A stretch of DNA of 33,792 nt from a bacterium (GTDB taxonomy: Bacteria; Zhuqueibacterota; QNDG01; JAGLOF01). Positions 16,924-25,204 of this stretch are shown one piece after another. The notes beneath the pieces are model-generated. The model was not told the DNA's origin. It did not search any database and saw only the letters and a program-made list of their open reading frames with translations. The stretch is taken from positions 1 to 33,792 of the forward strand of contig JAGLOF010000041.1 in assembly GCA_023139105.1 (NCBI GenBank). The letters are read 5' to 3'. Position numbers and translations under genes: made by a program. Every line of letters begins with the position of its first letter. Position 1 is the first letter of the stretch.

Positions 16924-17883
16924 ATGTCATCACGTCGTAATTTTTTTAAAATAGCACTTCAGGGACTTGGTAGCGGCCTGCTTGTTGGTTGCGGGCAGAA
17001 ATCAGATGATTCCAGAAGTAAATATGACTATGACCTGGCTAATCTTAAAAAAGTTGACCCTCAATGGTTAAAATATAGTGAACTGAGACGGATCAATCTT
17101 TCTATTGCCGAACCTTCAGCAATTACAACAGGCTCTCAGGACTATATATTTGTTGCAGGCAAGCATGCTGTCCAAAAACTTGACATGCAGGGTACGGTAG
17201 TCAGTAAATTTGCAATTGAAGGCCAGCCCCGAAGTATTGCGGTTGATACGGATGACCGGGTCTATCTGGCATTCACAGCACATATTGAAGTGTGGAATGA
17301 ACGAGGCACACAATTGGCACGGTGGGATGAGCTTGATAATAAAGCAATACTCACAGGCCTGGCAATAAATGAAGAGTCATGCTTTGCAGCAGATGCCGGG
17401 AATAGACTAATACATCACTACAACCTTGAAGGTAGATATATTGGAGAACTTGGCAGAAAAAATGCAGACAATGATGCACCCGGCTTCATCATACCAAGCC
17501 CTTACTTTGATGTGTCAACGGGTCATTATGGTGAACTCTGGGCCACAAATACCGGACGACACTTTGTTGAAAACTATGCAACAGACGGTCGAAGAGTGTC
17601 TTCATGGGGCAAGGCATCATACAATATAAAAGGCTTTTCCGGATGCTGTAATCCAACACATCTGGCAGTGATGAAAAACGGGCGTTTTGTAACCAGTGAA
17701 AAAGGATTGCCCCGTGTTAAAGTATATGGGCCAAGCGGTGAACTTGAGGCCGTAGTAGCCGGGCCAAATGAATTCAAAGAGAACACTACCGGTTTGGATC
17801 TTGCTGTACTGCAAGATGGTATCATTGCAGTACTTGTTCCTGAAGAGAGACAAATCCGGCTCTATACACCGATTGCCCGCTAA
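16924..17883 (+). CDS. Tat-exported NHL-repeat lipoprotein
   Basis: The product is 319 residues. The start ATG 16924 has GAGGAGG (16912-16918) 5 bases upstream. The N-terminus SSRRNFFK is a twin-arginine motif followed by a hydrophobic stretch and a lipobox LLVGC (C23), so export by Tat and lipid attachment are likely. The body contains NHL-type six-bladed propeller repeats, for example GQPRSIAVDTDDRVYLA, LAINEESCFAADAGNRLIHHY and GCCNPTHLAVMKNGRFVTSEK (the last is split by the strand order of one blade). The paired Cys in GCCNP is notable. Tat export suggests folding, or binding a cofactor or partner, in the cytoplasm. It sits between a PQQ-like propeller and two Tat iron-sulfur proteins. 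Confidence 0.87.
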   Translation: MSSRRNFFKIALQGLGSGLLVGCGQKSDDSRSKYDYDLANLKKVDPQWLKYSELRRINLSIAEPSAITTGSQDYIFVAGKHAVQKLDMQGTVVSKFAIEGQPRSIAVDTDDRVYLAFTAHIEVWNERGTQLARWDELDNKAILTGLAINEESCFAADAGNRLIHHYNLEGRYIGELGRKNADNDAPGFIIPSPYFDVSTGHYGELWATNTGRHFVENYATDGRRVSSWGKASYNIKGFSGCCNPTHLAVMKNGRFVTSEKGLPRVKVYGPSGELEAVVAGPNEFKENTTGLDLAVLQDGIIAVLVPEERQIRLYTPIAR

Positions 17884-17897
17884 TTAGAGGATTCACT

Positions 17898-18140
17898 ATG
17901 AATGACAGACGTAATTTCCTTAAAAATATAGCCAGGTTAGGCATGGCAGGAGGAATCATCGGCGGTACGGCACATCTGGCAGTGCGGAAACCAACCGTCG
18001 ATAAATCTCTGCATATATGTATTAACGAGGGTATTTGCAGCAGCTGCAAATCTTTCTCAGGCTGCGGACTGCCTCAGGCTCTTTCAGCCAAAGCTGCACA
18101 TAAATCGGAAAAGACTATCAATACGGATAAAGAATCATGA
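17898..18140 (+). CDS. Small Tat-exported four-cysteine protein
   Basis: The product is 80 residues. Twin-arginine motif DRRNFLKN and a Gly-rich hydrophobic segment (14-30) form a Tat signal. The mature part has only ~45 residues with C41-x5-C47-xx-C50-x5-C56 inside CSSCKSFSGCGLPQA. Four Cys in this spacing could hold one [4Fe-4S] cluster, zinc or disulfides; Tat export favours a cofactor inserted in the cytoplasm. The stop overlaps the start of the Tat ferredoxin gene by ATGA, so the two are probably made as partners. AGAGGATT precedes the start. I do not recognise a characterised homologue. Confidence 0.8.
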   Translation: MNDRRNFLKNIARLGMAGGIIGGTAHLAVRKPTVDKSLHICINEGICSSCKSFSGCGLPQALSAKAAHKSEKTINTDKES

Positions 18141-18706
18141 GTGAAGACAATAAGAAAAACAAACGCCGTGAATTCCTACGGGACAGCGCGCGTACGGCAA
18201 TAGGAGTAACACTTGGCGCACTGGGCGGCCTATTATTAGGACGATCACAGAAAGAAGAGACTGTCTGGCAGATTGATCCTGATCTGTGCACACAATGTGA
18301 ACGTTGTGCCGATTTCTGTGTAATCAAGCCATCAGCTGTAAAGTGTATTCATGCATATGATGTCTGCGGTTTTTGCGAACTCTGCGGTGGATATCACCAG
18401 CCTGATGCTCATGAACTGGACACTGCCGCAGAAAATCAACTATGCCCCACAGGAGCTATCAAACGCACCTATATAGAAGACCCCTACTATGAATACACCA
18501 TTATAGAAGAGAAATGTATTGGCTGTGCAATCTGCGTTAAGGGTTGTGGAGCTTTTGGAAACGGATCATTCTATTTGCAAATCAGACACGACCGCTGCCT
18601 GGACTGTAATGAATGCACCATTGCCGCTGCATGTCCTTCCGGTGCTATTAAACGTGTACCGGCCAATACACCTTACATGCTGCGCGGCAAACTGGGGAAC
18701 TCATGA
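18137..18706 (+). CDS. Tat-exported polyferredoxin (NapG-like)
   Basis: The product is 189 residues. The Tat signal KRREFLRD (9-16) precedes a hydrophobic segment to about residue 36. Cys motifs follow: C51-xx-C54-xx-C57-xxx-C61, C70, C77-xx-C80-xx-C83, C103-P, C127-xx-C130-xx-C133-xxx-C137, and C154-xx-C157-xx-C160, C166-P. This allows up to about four [4Fe-4S] clusters, as in NapG-type periplasmic ferredoxins. It is expected to exchange electrons with the NapH-like membrane protein encoded next (ATGA overlap). No terminal reductase such as NapA is adjacent, so the acceptor or donor is unknown. Confidence 0.88.
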   Translation: MSEDNKKNKRREFLRDSARTAIGVTLGALGGLLLGRSQKEETVWQIDPDLCTQCERCADFCVIKPSAVKCIHAYDVCGFCELCGGYHQPDAHELDTAAENQLCPTGAIKRTYIEDPYYEYTIIEEKCIGCAICVKGCGAFGNGSFYLQIRHDRCLDCNECTIAAACPSGAIKRVPANTPYMLRGKLGNS

Positions 18707-20007
18707 GACAGATTAATAAGATGATAAAAATACTGATATTGTTCACTGCTGCATTGATCATGACAACTTCGATGATGGCACAAGACCGCTTTCCACGCCC
18801 TGAATTTGAGACAGAATATGTCCGTCCTCTCACAACAACACCTCAGCCTCAAGCAGGGACATGGGCGATAATAGATGTAGCATCCATGATATTAGCTCTA
18901 TCTTTGGCCAGCTACATCGCACTCAAGACACGCTCCAGACGTCAGATGTTCATCTTGATGACTGCCTGTCTGTTGTACTTCGGTTTTATTCGTGAAGGCT
19001 GCATCTGTTCTGTCGGATCTCTGCAAAATATCGTTCTGGCCCTGTTTAATAACAGTACATTTCTGCCCTGGACAGTGGCAGCTTTCTTTATAATACCACT
19101 GATTTTCACTTTATTCTTTGGACGGACATTCTGTGCAGCCGTATGCCCTCTGGGTGCCGCACAGGACATAGTCTCGGTTAAACATACAAAAATACCCACA
19201 TGGGCGGGCCGCGTACTGGGACTAATCCCCTATATCTACCTGGGTTTCGCAGTACTCTTTGCAGCCACGGGCTCTGCATTTATTATCTGTAAATACGATC
19301 CCTTTGTGACAATCTTCCGTTTCTCAGGCAGATTCTCTATGGTAATGCTGGCAACGGCATTTGTGCTGGTGTCAATTTTCATAAATCGACCCTACTGCCG
19401 ATTTTTCTGCCCATATGGTGTATTATTGAGCTGGATGTCACGTCTGGCCCGCCGCCATGTTACTGTAACGCCCGATGATTGCATTCAATGCCGTCTCTGT
19501 GAAGATGCCTGTCCTGTAGATGCCATCAATTTCCCATTACCGGAAAAGGCTCCGGAGACACGGGCTAAAGGTCTGAAACGACTTGGACGGCTTCTGCTTA
19601 TTCTGCCAGCGGCAGCCATACTGGGCGGTTTTTTATTTAGCAGTATGAATGGAATCTTGTCTCAGGTTCATCCGAAAGTCAGGCTGGAAAAGCGTCTCCA
19701 AGCTGAAGAGACTGGCAGAGTCACAGGTACTACTTTGGAAACAAGGACCTTCCGCACCATGGGTATCTCACGTGAATTGCTCAAGGCTGAAGTAGCTGTA
19801 ATAGTAAAACAATACCGCATTGGTGGATGGTTGTTGGGAATCTTTCTGGGGCTGAGTTTTGTAATTCAGCTGATAGGCCTTTCTCTAAAACGTACACGGG
19901 CTGATTATGAACCCGACAGAGCCAATTGTATCAGTTGCGCCAGATGTTTTCAAAGCTGTCCCAAAGAACGTGAAAGATTAAAAGCCAACGAAATGGAAAG
20001 CATTTAA
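18703..20007 (+). CDS. NapH/NosR-like polytopic 4Fe-4S membrane protein
   Basis: The product is 434 residues. An N-terminal signal/anchor (8-25) and about six further membrane segments (near 55-75, 82-99, 121-140, 171-195, 213-229, 296-313, 375-395) are visible. Membrane-embedded Cys pairs FC144-xxx-C148-P and YC232-xxx-C236-P are the hallmark of the NapH/NosR/RdxA family. A cytoplasmic ferredoxin domain has C260-xx-C263-xx-C266-xxx-C270-P, and a second C-terminal one has C409-xx-C412-xx-C415-xxx-C419-P. Family role: passing electrons between the quinone pool or cytoplasmic donors and periplasmic iron-sulfur proteins. It overlaps the Tat polyferredoxin gene by ATGA. It is the likely membrane gate of the redox chain in this operon. 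Confidence 0.9.
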   Translation: MRQINKMIKILILFTAALIMTTSMMAQDRFPRPEFETEYVRPLTTTPQPQAGTWAIIDVASMILALSLASYIALKTRSRRQMFILMTACLLYFGFIREGCICSVGSLQNIVLALFNNSTFLPWTVAAFFIIPLIFTLFFGRTFCAAVCPLGAAQDIVSVKHTKIPTWAGRVLGLIPYIYLGFAVLFAATGSAFIICKYDPFVTIFRFSGRFSMVMLATAFVLVSIFINRPYCRFFCPYGVLLSWMSRLARRHVTVTPDDCIQCRLCEDACPVDAINFPLPEKAPETRAKGLKRLGRLLLILPAAAILGGFLFSSMNGILSQVHPKVRLEKRLQAEETGRVTGTTLETRTFRTMGISRELLKAEVAVIVKQYRIGGWLLGIFLGLSFVIQLIGLSLKRTRADYEPDRANCISCARCFQSCPKERERLKANEMESI

Positions 20008-20009
20008 TA

Positions 20010-20957
20010 ATGAGAATAGTTGCTCATATATGTTGTCTTGCTCTTTTAACACTGCGTTGTGGCCCAAGTAATATAGATTATCTGGGACAGAAACCTCCCG
20101 GATCAACGCCCAAGGTATTTGCTCCGGGCATTGTATCTTCCGAGCACCAGGAGCACAGTACACTGGCCATTTCATCTGATGGTAAATCCATGTACTGGTC
20201 CAGGTGGCCGCTGCCACGATATCGAGACATGTTACAGACTATTTATTATATACAACTTGAAAACGGAAAGTGGACTGACCCTCTGCCCGCTTCCTTCTCA
20301 GGAAAATATTCTGACGGAAGTCCGGCTTTTTCTCCCGATGGGGCACGACTCTACTTCTCATCGGAACGTCCGGTTCATGCTTCGGACTCCATCAACACTA
20401 ATTACGACATCTGGTATGTAGAAAAAATCAATAATAGCATATGGGGAGATCCAATCCATCTGGGTTTCACTGACCGCTCTGAATACGGTATCTGTTTCAC
20501 CCAAAAAGGCGACATGTATTTTTCAGCGGGTTATAAATCTGGCGGTATCTCCGACGGCAGTGTGGACATCTTTGTGAGTCGTTCAGAGAAGGGTCGTTTC
20601 AAAACACCGGTTCGCCTGGATGCCCCCATCAACACAGTGGAACATCGGGATGCCTATCCCTGCATTGCCCCGGACGAATCCTTCTTGATCTTCAATATGG
20701 ATACGCGCCGGTTCACACCGGAAGGTCGCCTGTTAGACGGAGATCGGTCCCTGTTTATATCATTTAGAAAGGTCGACAATACCTGGAGCAAGCCAATGTC
20801 CATGGGGCACCTTTTCGACAGCCCATCATCTCGTTTCACCGGCCTCTCACCAGACGGCAAATTTCTATTTTTCACACGATATGTAGATGGCCAAAATGAA
20901 GATCTCTTCTGGGTGGATGCATCCATAATACCAAAGCAATCTGAGGACGATGAATAA
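20010..20957 (+). CDS. Extracytoplasmic PD40 (WD40-like) beta-propeller protein
   Basis: The product is 315 residues. A short hydrophobic N-terminus (3-16) ends at C17, possibly a lipoprotein signal, though LTLRC is a poor lipobox. The body has PD40 repeats of the TolB-like propeller type: LAISSDGKSMYWS, AFSPDGARLYFSSE, CIAPDESFLIFN, GLSPDGKFLFFT. Family members bind proteins or oligosaccharides; no catalytic residues stand out. It starts 2 bases after the NapH-like gene and overlaps the ABC permease gene by 8 bases. By eye its base composition looks somewhat more GC-rich than the terpene genes, as does that of the ABC genes that follow, so these four may have joined the operon as a block. 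Confidence 0.82.
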   Translation: MRIVAHICCLALLTLRCGPSNIDYLGQKPPGSTPKVFAPGIVSSEHQEHSTLAISSDGKSMYWSRWPLPRYRDMLQTIYYIQLENGKWTDPLPASFSGKYSDGSPAFSPDGARLYFSSERPVHASDSINTNYDIWYVEKINNSIWGDPIHLGFTDRSEYGICFTQKGDMYFSAGYKSGGISDGSVDIFVSRSEKGRFKTPVRLDAPINTVEHRDAYPCIAPDESFLIFNMDTRRFTPEGRLLDGDRSLFISFRKVDNTWSKPMSMGHLFDSPSSRFTGLSPDGKFLFFTRYVDGQNEDLFWVDASIIPKQSEDDE

Positions 20958-21792
20958 GCATCATAAAAAAAGGTCTATATCTGACCGAATTAATCCAAAG
21001 CACCTGAGTCTTTTCCAGACCATGGGAACCTTGATCATTCTCTTGACAATATGGTTATTAACAGCCATTTTTGTTAAAGGGATACGTGGAATCTCATTCC
21101 CTATGCCTTGGGAAGTTGCCGGACGACTCTGGACATTAATCAAGGGACAGCTCATCTACAACCGCTCATTACATGCTCACTTACTGTCCAGTCTGTGGCG
21201 ATGGGGCCTTGGGTATAGTCTGGCCGTTGTCTTGGGCTTGATAGCGGGGCTGACACTTGGTATTTGCCATAAGCTTCGTCAGAGTATACTGCCTATTATT
21301 ACCTTAATTCAGATGATTCCAGGGCTTGCATGGATACCAATTGCACTGTTGCTTTTTGGGATTGGCAATACAGCTACTATCTTCATGATCTTCATCATGG
21401 GTTTTGCACCCATCGTCTTGAACACAGCCGTCGGTATTCAGGCCATTCCGCCAGTACAGATTAAAGCAGCCCAAATTATGGGTGCCAACAAACGTACACT
21501 CTTTTTCCGTGTGCTTTTCCCCTCCGCTTTGGGTTCGATCCTGACTGGTCTGCGAATCGGGATGGCCGGAGCCTGGCGTGTACTCATCGCCGCTGAAATG
21601 ATTGTTGGCATGGGCGTTGGACTGGGTTATATGATCATCCAGTCACGGTGGTCTCTGGATTACGAATCGGCCTTTATAGCTATGGGGATTATTCTCTTCC
21701 TGGGATTAATCATTGAAAAAACTCTGTTTGGCATGCTGGAAGCCCGGCTGCCATATGCGTCACATCAACGGAACAAGATTGGTGTCCTATGA
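20950..21792 (+). CDS. ABC importer permease (SsuC/TauC/NitT type)
   Basis: The product is 280 residues with about six membrane segments (first at 27-45) and the EAA-loop signature region [20 protein letters not shown] followed by [20 protein letters not shown], typical of permeases for nitrate, sulfonate, taurine or pyrimidine/thiamine precursors. It overlaps the preceding PD40 gene by 8 bases and the ATPase gene by ATGA, giving the complete order permease-ATPase-binding protein. Substrate cannot be told from sequence alone. Confidence 0.9.
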   Translation: MNKHHKKRSISDRINPKHLSLFQTMGTLIILLTIWLLTAIFVKGIRGISFPMPWEVAGRLWTLIKGQLIYNRSLHAHLLSSLWRWGLGYSLAVVLGLIAGLTLGICHKLRQSILPIITLIQMIPGLAWIPIALLLFGIGNTATIFMIFIMGFAPIVLNTAVGIQAIPPVQIKAAQIMGANKRTLFFRVLFPSALGSILTGLRIGMAGAWRVLIAAEMIVGMGVGLGYMIIQSRWSLDYESAFIAMGIILFLGLIIEKTLFGMLEARLPYASHQRNKIGVL

Positions 21793-22568
21793 TACTTGAG
21801 CTGAAAAATATAAATAAAACCTTTGATCAGGACGTGCAGTCCATTACAGCCCTGGACGACATTTCTATTCAGGTCAGGCGAAACGAGTTCCTCTGCATTC
21901 TTGGTCCCAGTGGTTGCGGCAAATCCACATTGCTCCATTTAATTGCAGCTTTGGATAATCCCAGCTCAGGCGAGATTATTTTCAACGAACATTATATACC
22001 CGGCCCGTGCGCCTGCCGGGGGCTGGTCTTTCAGGAAGATGCGCTTTACCCCTGGAAGACAGTATGGCAGAATATCGCCTTTGGTCTGGAAATACAAAAA
22101 ATTCCTTCACTGCAGCGTGAACTCATCATCAGGGAGCATATCAATTTGGTTGGTTTGCCCGGTTTTGAGCATTTCTATCCTCATCAACTCTCAGGCGGTA
22201 TGAAGCAGCGTGTACAGATAGCCCGCACACTTGCACTGGATCCTCAAATACTGTTAATGGATGAGCCTTTTGCAGCTTTGGACGAGATAACACGCAGCCG
22301 TATGGATGAAGAACTGCTCTCCATTTGGAACCGGAAAAAAAAGACAGTGATCTTTGTCACCCACTCCATTGAGGAGGCTGTCATTCTGGGGGATCGTATT
22401 CTCATTATGGATGCATCACCGGGACGAATCATACATGAAATCATCAATCCGCTACAAAGACCGAGGAATCCGGATGATTATGATTTCATTAATTTGAAGC
22501 GTGAAATCAAGACACATTTAGGTGTCTGCCAAACCCAATCTATCGAGGGAGTATTAAATAATGTATAA
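21789..22568 (+). CDS. ABC importer ATP-binding protein (SsuB/TauB type)
   Basis: The product is 259 residues with all nucleotide-binding motifs: Walker [10 protein letters not shown] (39-47), Q-loop [10 protein letters not shown], signature [16 protein letters not shown], Walker [14 protein letters not shown] and H-loop VTHSIEEA. The Q-loop and D-loop sequences are those of the nitrate/sulfonate/taurine importer branch. It drives the permease encoded immediately upstream and overlaps the substrate-binding gene by 8 bases. Confidence 0.92.
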   Translation: MILELKNINKTFDQDVQSITALDDISIQVRRNEFLCILGPSGCGKSTLLHLIAALDNPSSGEIIFNEHYIPGPCACRGLVFQEDALYPWKTVWQNIAFGLEIQKIPSLQRELIIREHINLVGLPGFEHFYPHQLSGGMKQRVQIARTLALDPQILLMDEPFAALDEITRSRMDEELLSIWNRKKKTVIFVTHSIEEAVILGDRILIMDASPGRIIHEIINPLQRPRNPDDYDFINLKREIKTHLGVCQTQSIEGVLNNV

Positions 22569-23496
22569 AAAATTTTGGACTGCTGTAATTATGCTCACCA
22601 CTTTGACAGGAATGATGACAGGCTGTCAACGACAAACGGACCAGATTCGATTAGTCTTCCCCCAAAAAGTGAATTACGAGCCTTTCATCATTGCCCGGGC
22701 CAATGGATATCTGCCCGACAATGTCCGTGTACAAACTGTTACCAGCGGTATTCATGTCGCAGAGGCCATAATGACCGGCAACGCAGATATTGCAGCATTG
22801 GGCGATGGCCCCGCTGTCATGCTCATGGCCCGCCGGGCACCTATAAAAATTATTACCCGATACGGTCAAGGCGAACGTATTCACAGCATGATAACTAATC
22901 ACTCAATCAATAATCTGGATGACCTGAAAGGTAAGCGCCTGGGCGTTCAGCAGGGTTCAAGCACCCATGGCGGACTCTTGCTCTGGCTGCGTGAAAATCA
23001 CCTCACACAAGACGATATACACATCGTCCCATTGAGTCCGCTGGACATGCCCGACGCCATGGCTACCGGTCAGATTGACGCAATGGTGGGCAGTGAACCA
23101 TGGCCAACGCATGTAGAAACCCGTTGCGGAGATAAAGTGCACCGTTTCACTGATTTTAGTGGTCTGGGGCATACTTTCCCCCATGTGATTGTGGTACGTG
23201 AAGATTTATTGCAGCAACACCCCCAAATGGTTAGGGAGGTGCTTTCTGCAATAGAAAATGCCGTCAACTTGATCAATTCACAACCAGACTCAGCTGCTAC
23301 GATAACGGCAGGAGCCATTGGCCTGGACACTCCCAAACAAAAGCAATGTACTGACAGGTTAAACTGGGGAGTAGGCTGGGATGAGAGCGATATTCAAAGT
23401 TTAAATAAAACAGCCGAATTGATGCAGTCCTTTGGTAAAATAGAGGAAATACCTGATATTACAAAGTTCATCGCATTGAAACAGCAAATACAATAA
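22561..23496 (+). CDS. ABC importer substrate-binding lipoprotein (NMT1/SsuA-like)
   Basis: The product is 311 residues. The signal sequence ends in the lipobox MTGC (C22), so the protein is a lipoprotein. The fold is the type 2 periplasmic binding protein of the NMT1/SsuA class: [14 protein letters not shown] near the N-terminus, [31 protein letters not shown] and the hinge-side [13 protein letters not shown]. Such proteins bind sulfonates, nitrate, or thiamine/riboflavin precursors. It completes the importer. A link to the cyclase or redox genes is only positional. Confidence 0.9.
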   Translation: MYKKFWTAVIMLTTLTGMMTGCQRQTDQIRLVFPQKVNYEPFIIARANGYLPDNVRVQTVTSGIHVAEAIMTGNADIAALGDGPAVMLMARRAPIKIITRYGQGERIHSMITNHSINNLDDLKGKRLGVQQGSSTHGGLLLWLRENHLTQDDIHIVPLSPLDMPDAMATGQIDAMVGSEPWPTHVETRCGDKVHRFTDFSGLGHTFPHVIVVREDLLQQHPQMVREVLSAIENAVNLINSQPDSAATITAGAIGLDTPKQKQCTDRLNWGVGWDESDIQSLNKTAELMQSFGKIEEIPDITKFIALKQQIQ

Positions 23497-23509
23497 ATCA
23501 GGAAATAAC

Positions 23510-25195
23510 ATGAACATCAAATCAATGTTTTCCAAATTAGATCAGGAATCACTATTCCATGGCGCCAAAGGAATGGCTTTTGCCGCCGGCGGCATGGTAA
23601 TAGTACTGGCCGTACTGCTCATTGCGCAATTTTTTCAGGTCAGGGCCGTTGATCCGATTGATTCCAAGCCGCTCCAGATAATGATGGAGCGGATCAAAGA
23701 CAATCCTCAGGATGCTGCATTGCGAGATCAGATAAGAGCATTGGATCTGCTGGCACGCAAGGCATATTTCACCAGCCAGTGGCAGCTTCGCACCGGAGGA
23801 ATCATGCTCATTGGAGCCGTATTATTACTATTAACAGGACTTAAAATCATGAGAAATATTCACAAAAAATTACCTCATCCCGAAGGATGTGCAGACTACA
23901 GTGACCATTGGCTTATCGTTGGCAGGGCCAGACGCTGGATTACAATATGCGGCATTGTACTGATCTCATCATCATTGGTTGCAGCCGTCATAACTCATGG
24001 AGATATGAACGGCAGTGCACAGGCCAAGGTCAAAACAGCCTCTGCTGAAGACTTTATGAATAATTGGGCTAATTTCCGTGGCCCCGGCGGCAACGGTATT
24101 GCCAATACGAACAAGGCACCCACCAACTGGGATGTAGCATCCGGTGAAGGCGTTAAATGGAAAATCGCACCACCGCTGCCTGGGTACAGTTCTCCTGTAA
24201 TCTGGAAAGACCGTGTATATATAACAGGTGCCGATGATAAATCTCAACAACTCTATGCATATGATGCCGGGAACGGCGAACTTGTATGGACTCATGATGT
24301 TAATGATGTCGAGGGCTCACCTGCCTCTGCGCCGGACATACATTCCGATACAGGTTATGCTCCTTCCAGTGCGGCTACAGACGGTGCACATATCTGTGCT
24401 GTCTACCCGACCGGCGATCTTGTATGCGTAGATGCCGATGGAAAACGTCTCTGGGCACAGAATCTTGGAAAAGCTGACAACCATTACGGGCACTCATCAT
24501 CATTAATAATCCACAGAAACATACTTATAGTTCAATGGGATCAGAACCGTAGCTCCAAGCTACTGGGTCTTGATTTACATACAGGCGAGACCATCTGGCG
24601 CTCTCCGCGAACAGTTATATCATGGTCTTCACCCATCATTGTAAACACCGGTGGCCGATATGAACTGATACTTACAAATTCTCAGTCCATGGATAGTTTT
24701 GATCCCATGACAGGAACAAAGCTCTGGGGTCAGAATGTACTTGGCGGAGAGATGGGACCTTCTGCAGCCTATGCTGACGGCAGGGTATTTGGCGCCAATG
24801 ACTATGCGGTGGTTGCAGGTTTAAAGATAACACCGACAGGTGCGGAGATGATTTGGGAATACGATGAAAACATGCCCGATACGGCCAGCCCGCTGGCTAC
24901 AAAGGATCATCTGTTTATCTTCTGCTCATATGGCGTTGCCGTCTGTCTGGACGCAAAGACAGGAGAGGCAATCTGGGAGCATGAGTATGACGATGGATTC
25001 TATGGTTCACCGATTCTTGTAGGCGATTACATCTATGTAACCGACCTTCAGGGTACAACTTATATTATTAAAGCAGCTGCTGATTATGAAGAGATAGCGG
25101 CTTTAAAATTAGGTGAAACCTCAGCATGTACACCGGCCGCAGTGAATGGCAGACTATATCATCGCGGTGAGAAGTTCCTGTACTGTTTTGAATAA
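23510..25195 (+). CDS. Polytopic membrane-anchored PQQ-like beta-propeller protein
   Basis: The product is 561 residues. The N-terminal ~165 residues have three membrane segments (about 22-42, 95-115 and 143-163) with a soluble loop of ~50 residues between the first two, then NWANFRGPGGNG (185-196) opens a PQQ-like propeller (DAGNGELVWTH, DLHTGETIWRS, DPMTGTKLWGQ, DAKTGEAIWEH). With an odd number of segments the propeller should face the periplasm if the N-terminus is cytoplasmic. It is unlike the other propellers, which have a single signal or anchor. It is 13 bases downstream of the ABC binding protein and 9 bases upstream of the NuoE-NuoF fusion, so it may dock that cytoplasmic complex to the membrane; this is an inference. 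Confidence 0.85.
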   Translation: MNIKSMFSKLDQESLFHGAKGMAFAAGGMVIVLAVLLIAQFFQVRAVDPIDSKPLQIMMERIKDNPQDAALRDQIRALDLLARKAYFTSQWQLRTGGIMLIGAVLLLLTGLKIMRNIHKKLPHPEGCADYSDHWLIVGRARRWITICGIVLISSSLVAAVITHGDMNGSAQAKVKTASAEDFMNNWANFRGPGGNGIANTNKAPTNWDVASGEGVKWKIAPPLPGYSSPVIWKDRVYITGADDKSQQLYAYDAGNGELVWTHDVNDVEGSPASAPDIHSDTGYAPSSAATDGAHICAVYPTGDLVCVDADGKRLWAQNLGKADNHYGHSSSLIIHRNILIVQWDQNRSSKLLGLDLHTGETIWRSPRTVISWSSPIIVNTGGRYELILTNSQSMDSFDPMTGTKLWGQNVLGGEMGPSAAYADGRVFGANDYAVVAGLKITPTGAEMIWEYDENMPDTASPLATKDHLFIFCSYGVAVCLDAKTGEAIWEHEYDDGFYGSPILVGDYIYVTDLQGTTYIIKAAADYEEIAALKLGETSACTPAAVNGRLYHRGEKFLYCFE

Positions 25196-25204
25196 TGGAT
25201 TATA

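Noticed and set aside
18137..20007. A periplasmic nitrate reductase (nap) operon
   Set aside because: Only NapG-like and NapH-like proteins are present; there is no molybdopterin NapA, no NapB cytochrome and no CxxCH heme motif in the neighbouring products that I noticed.
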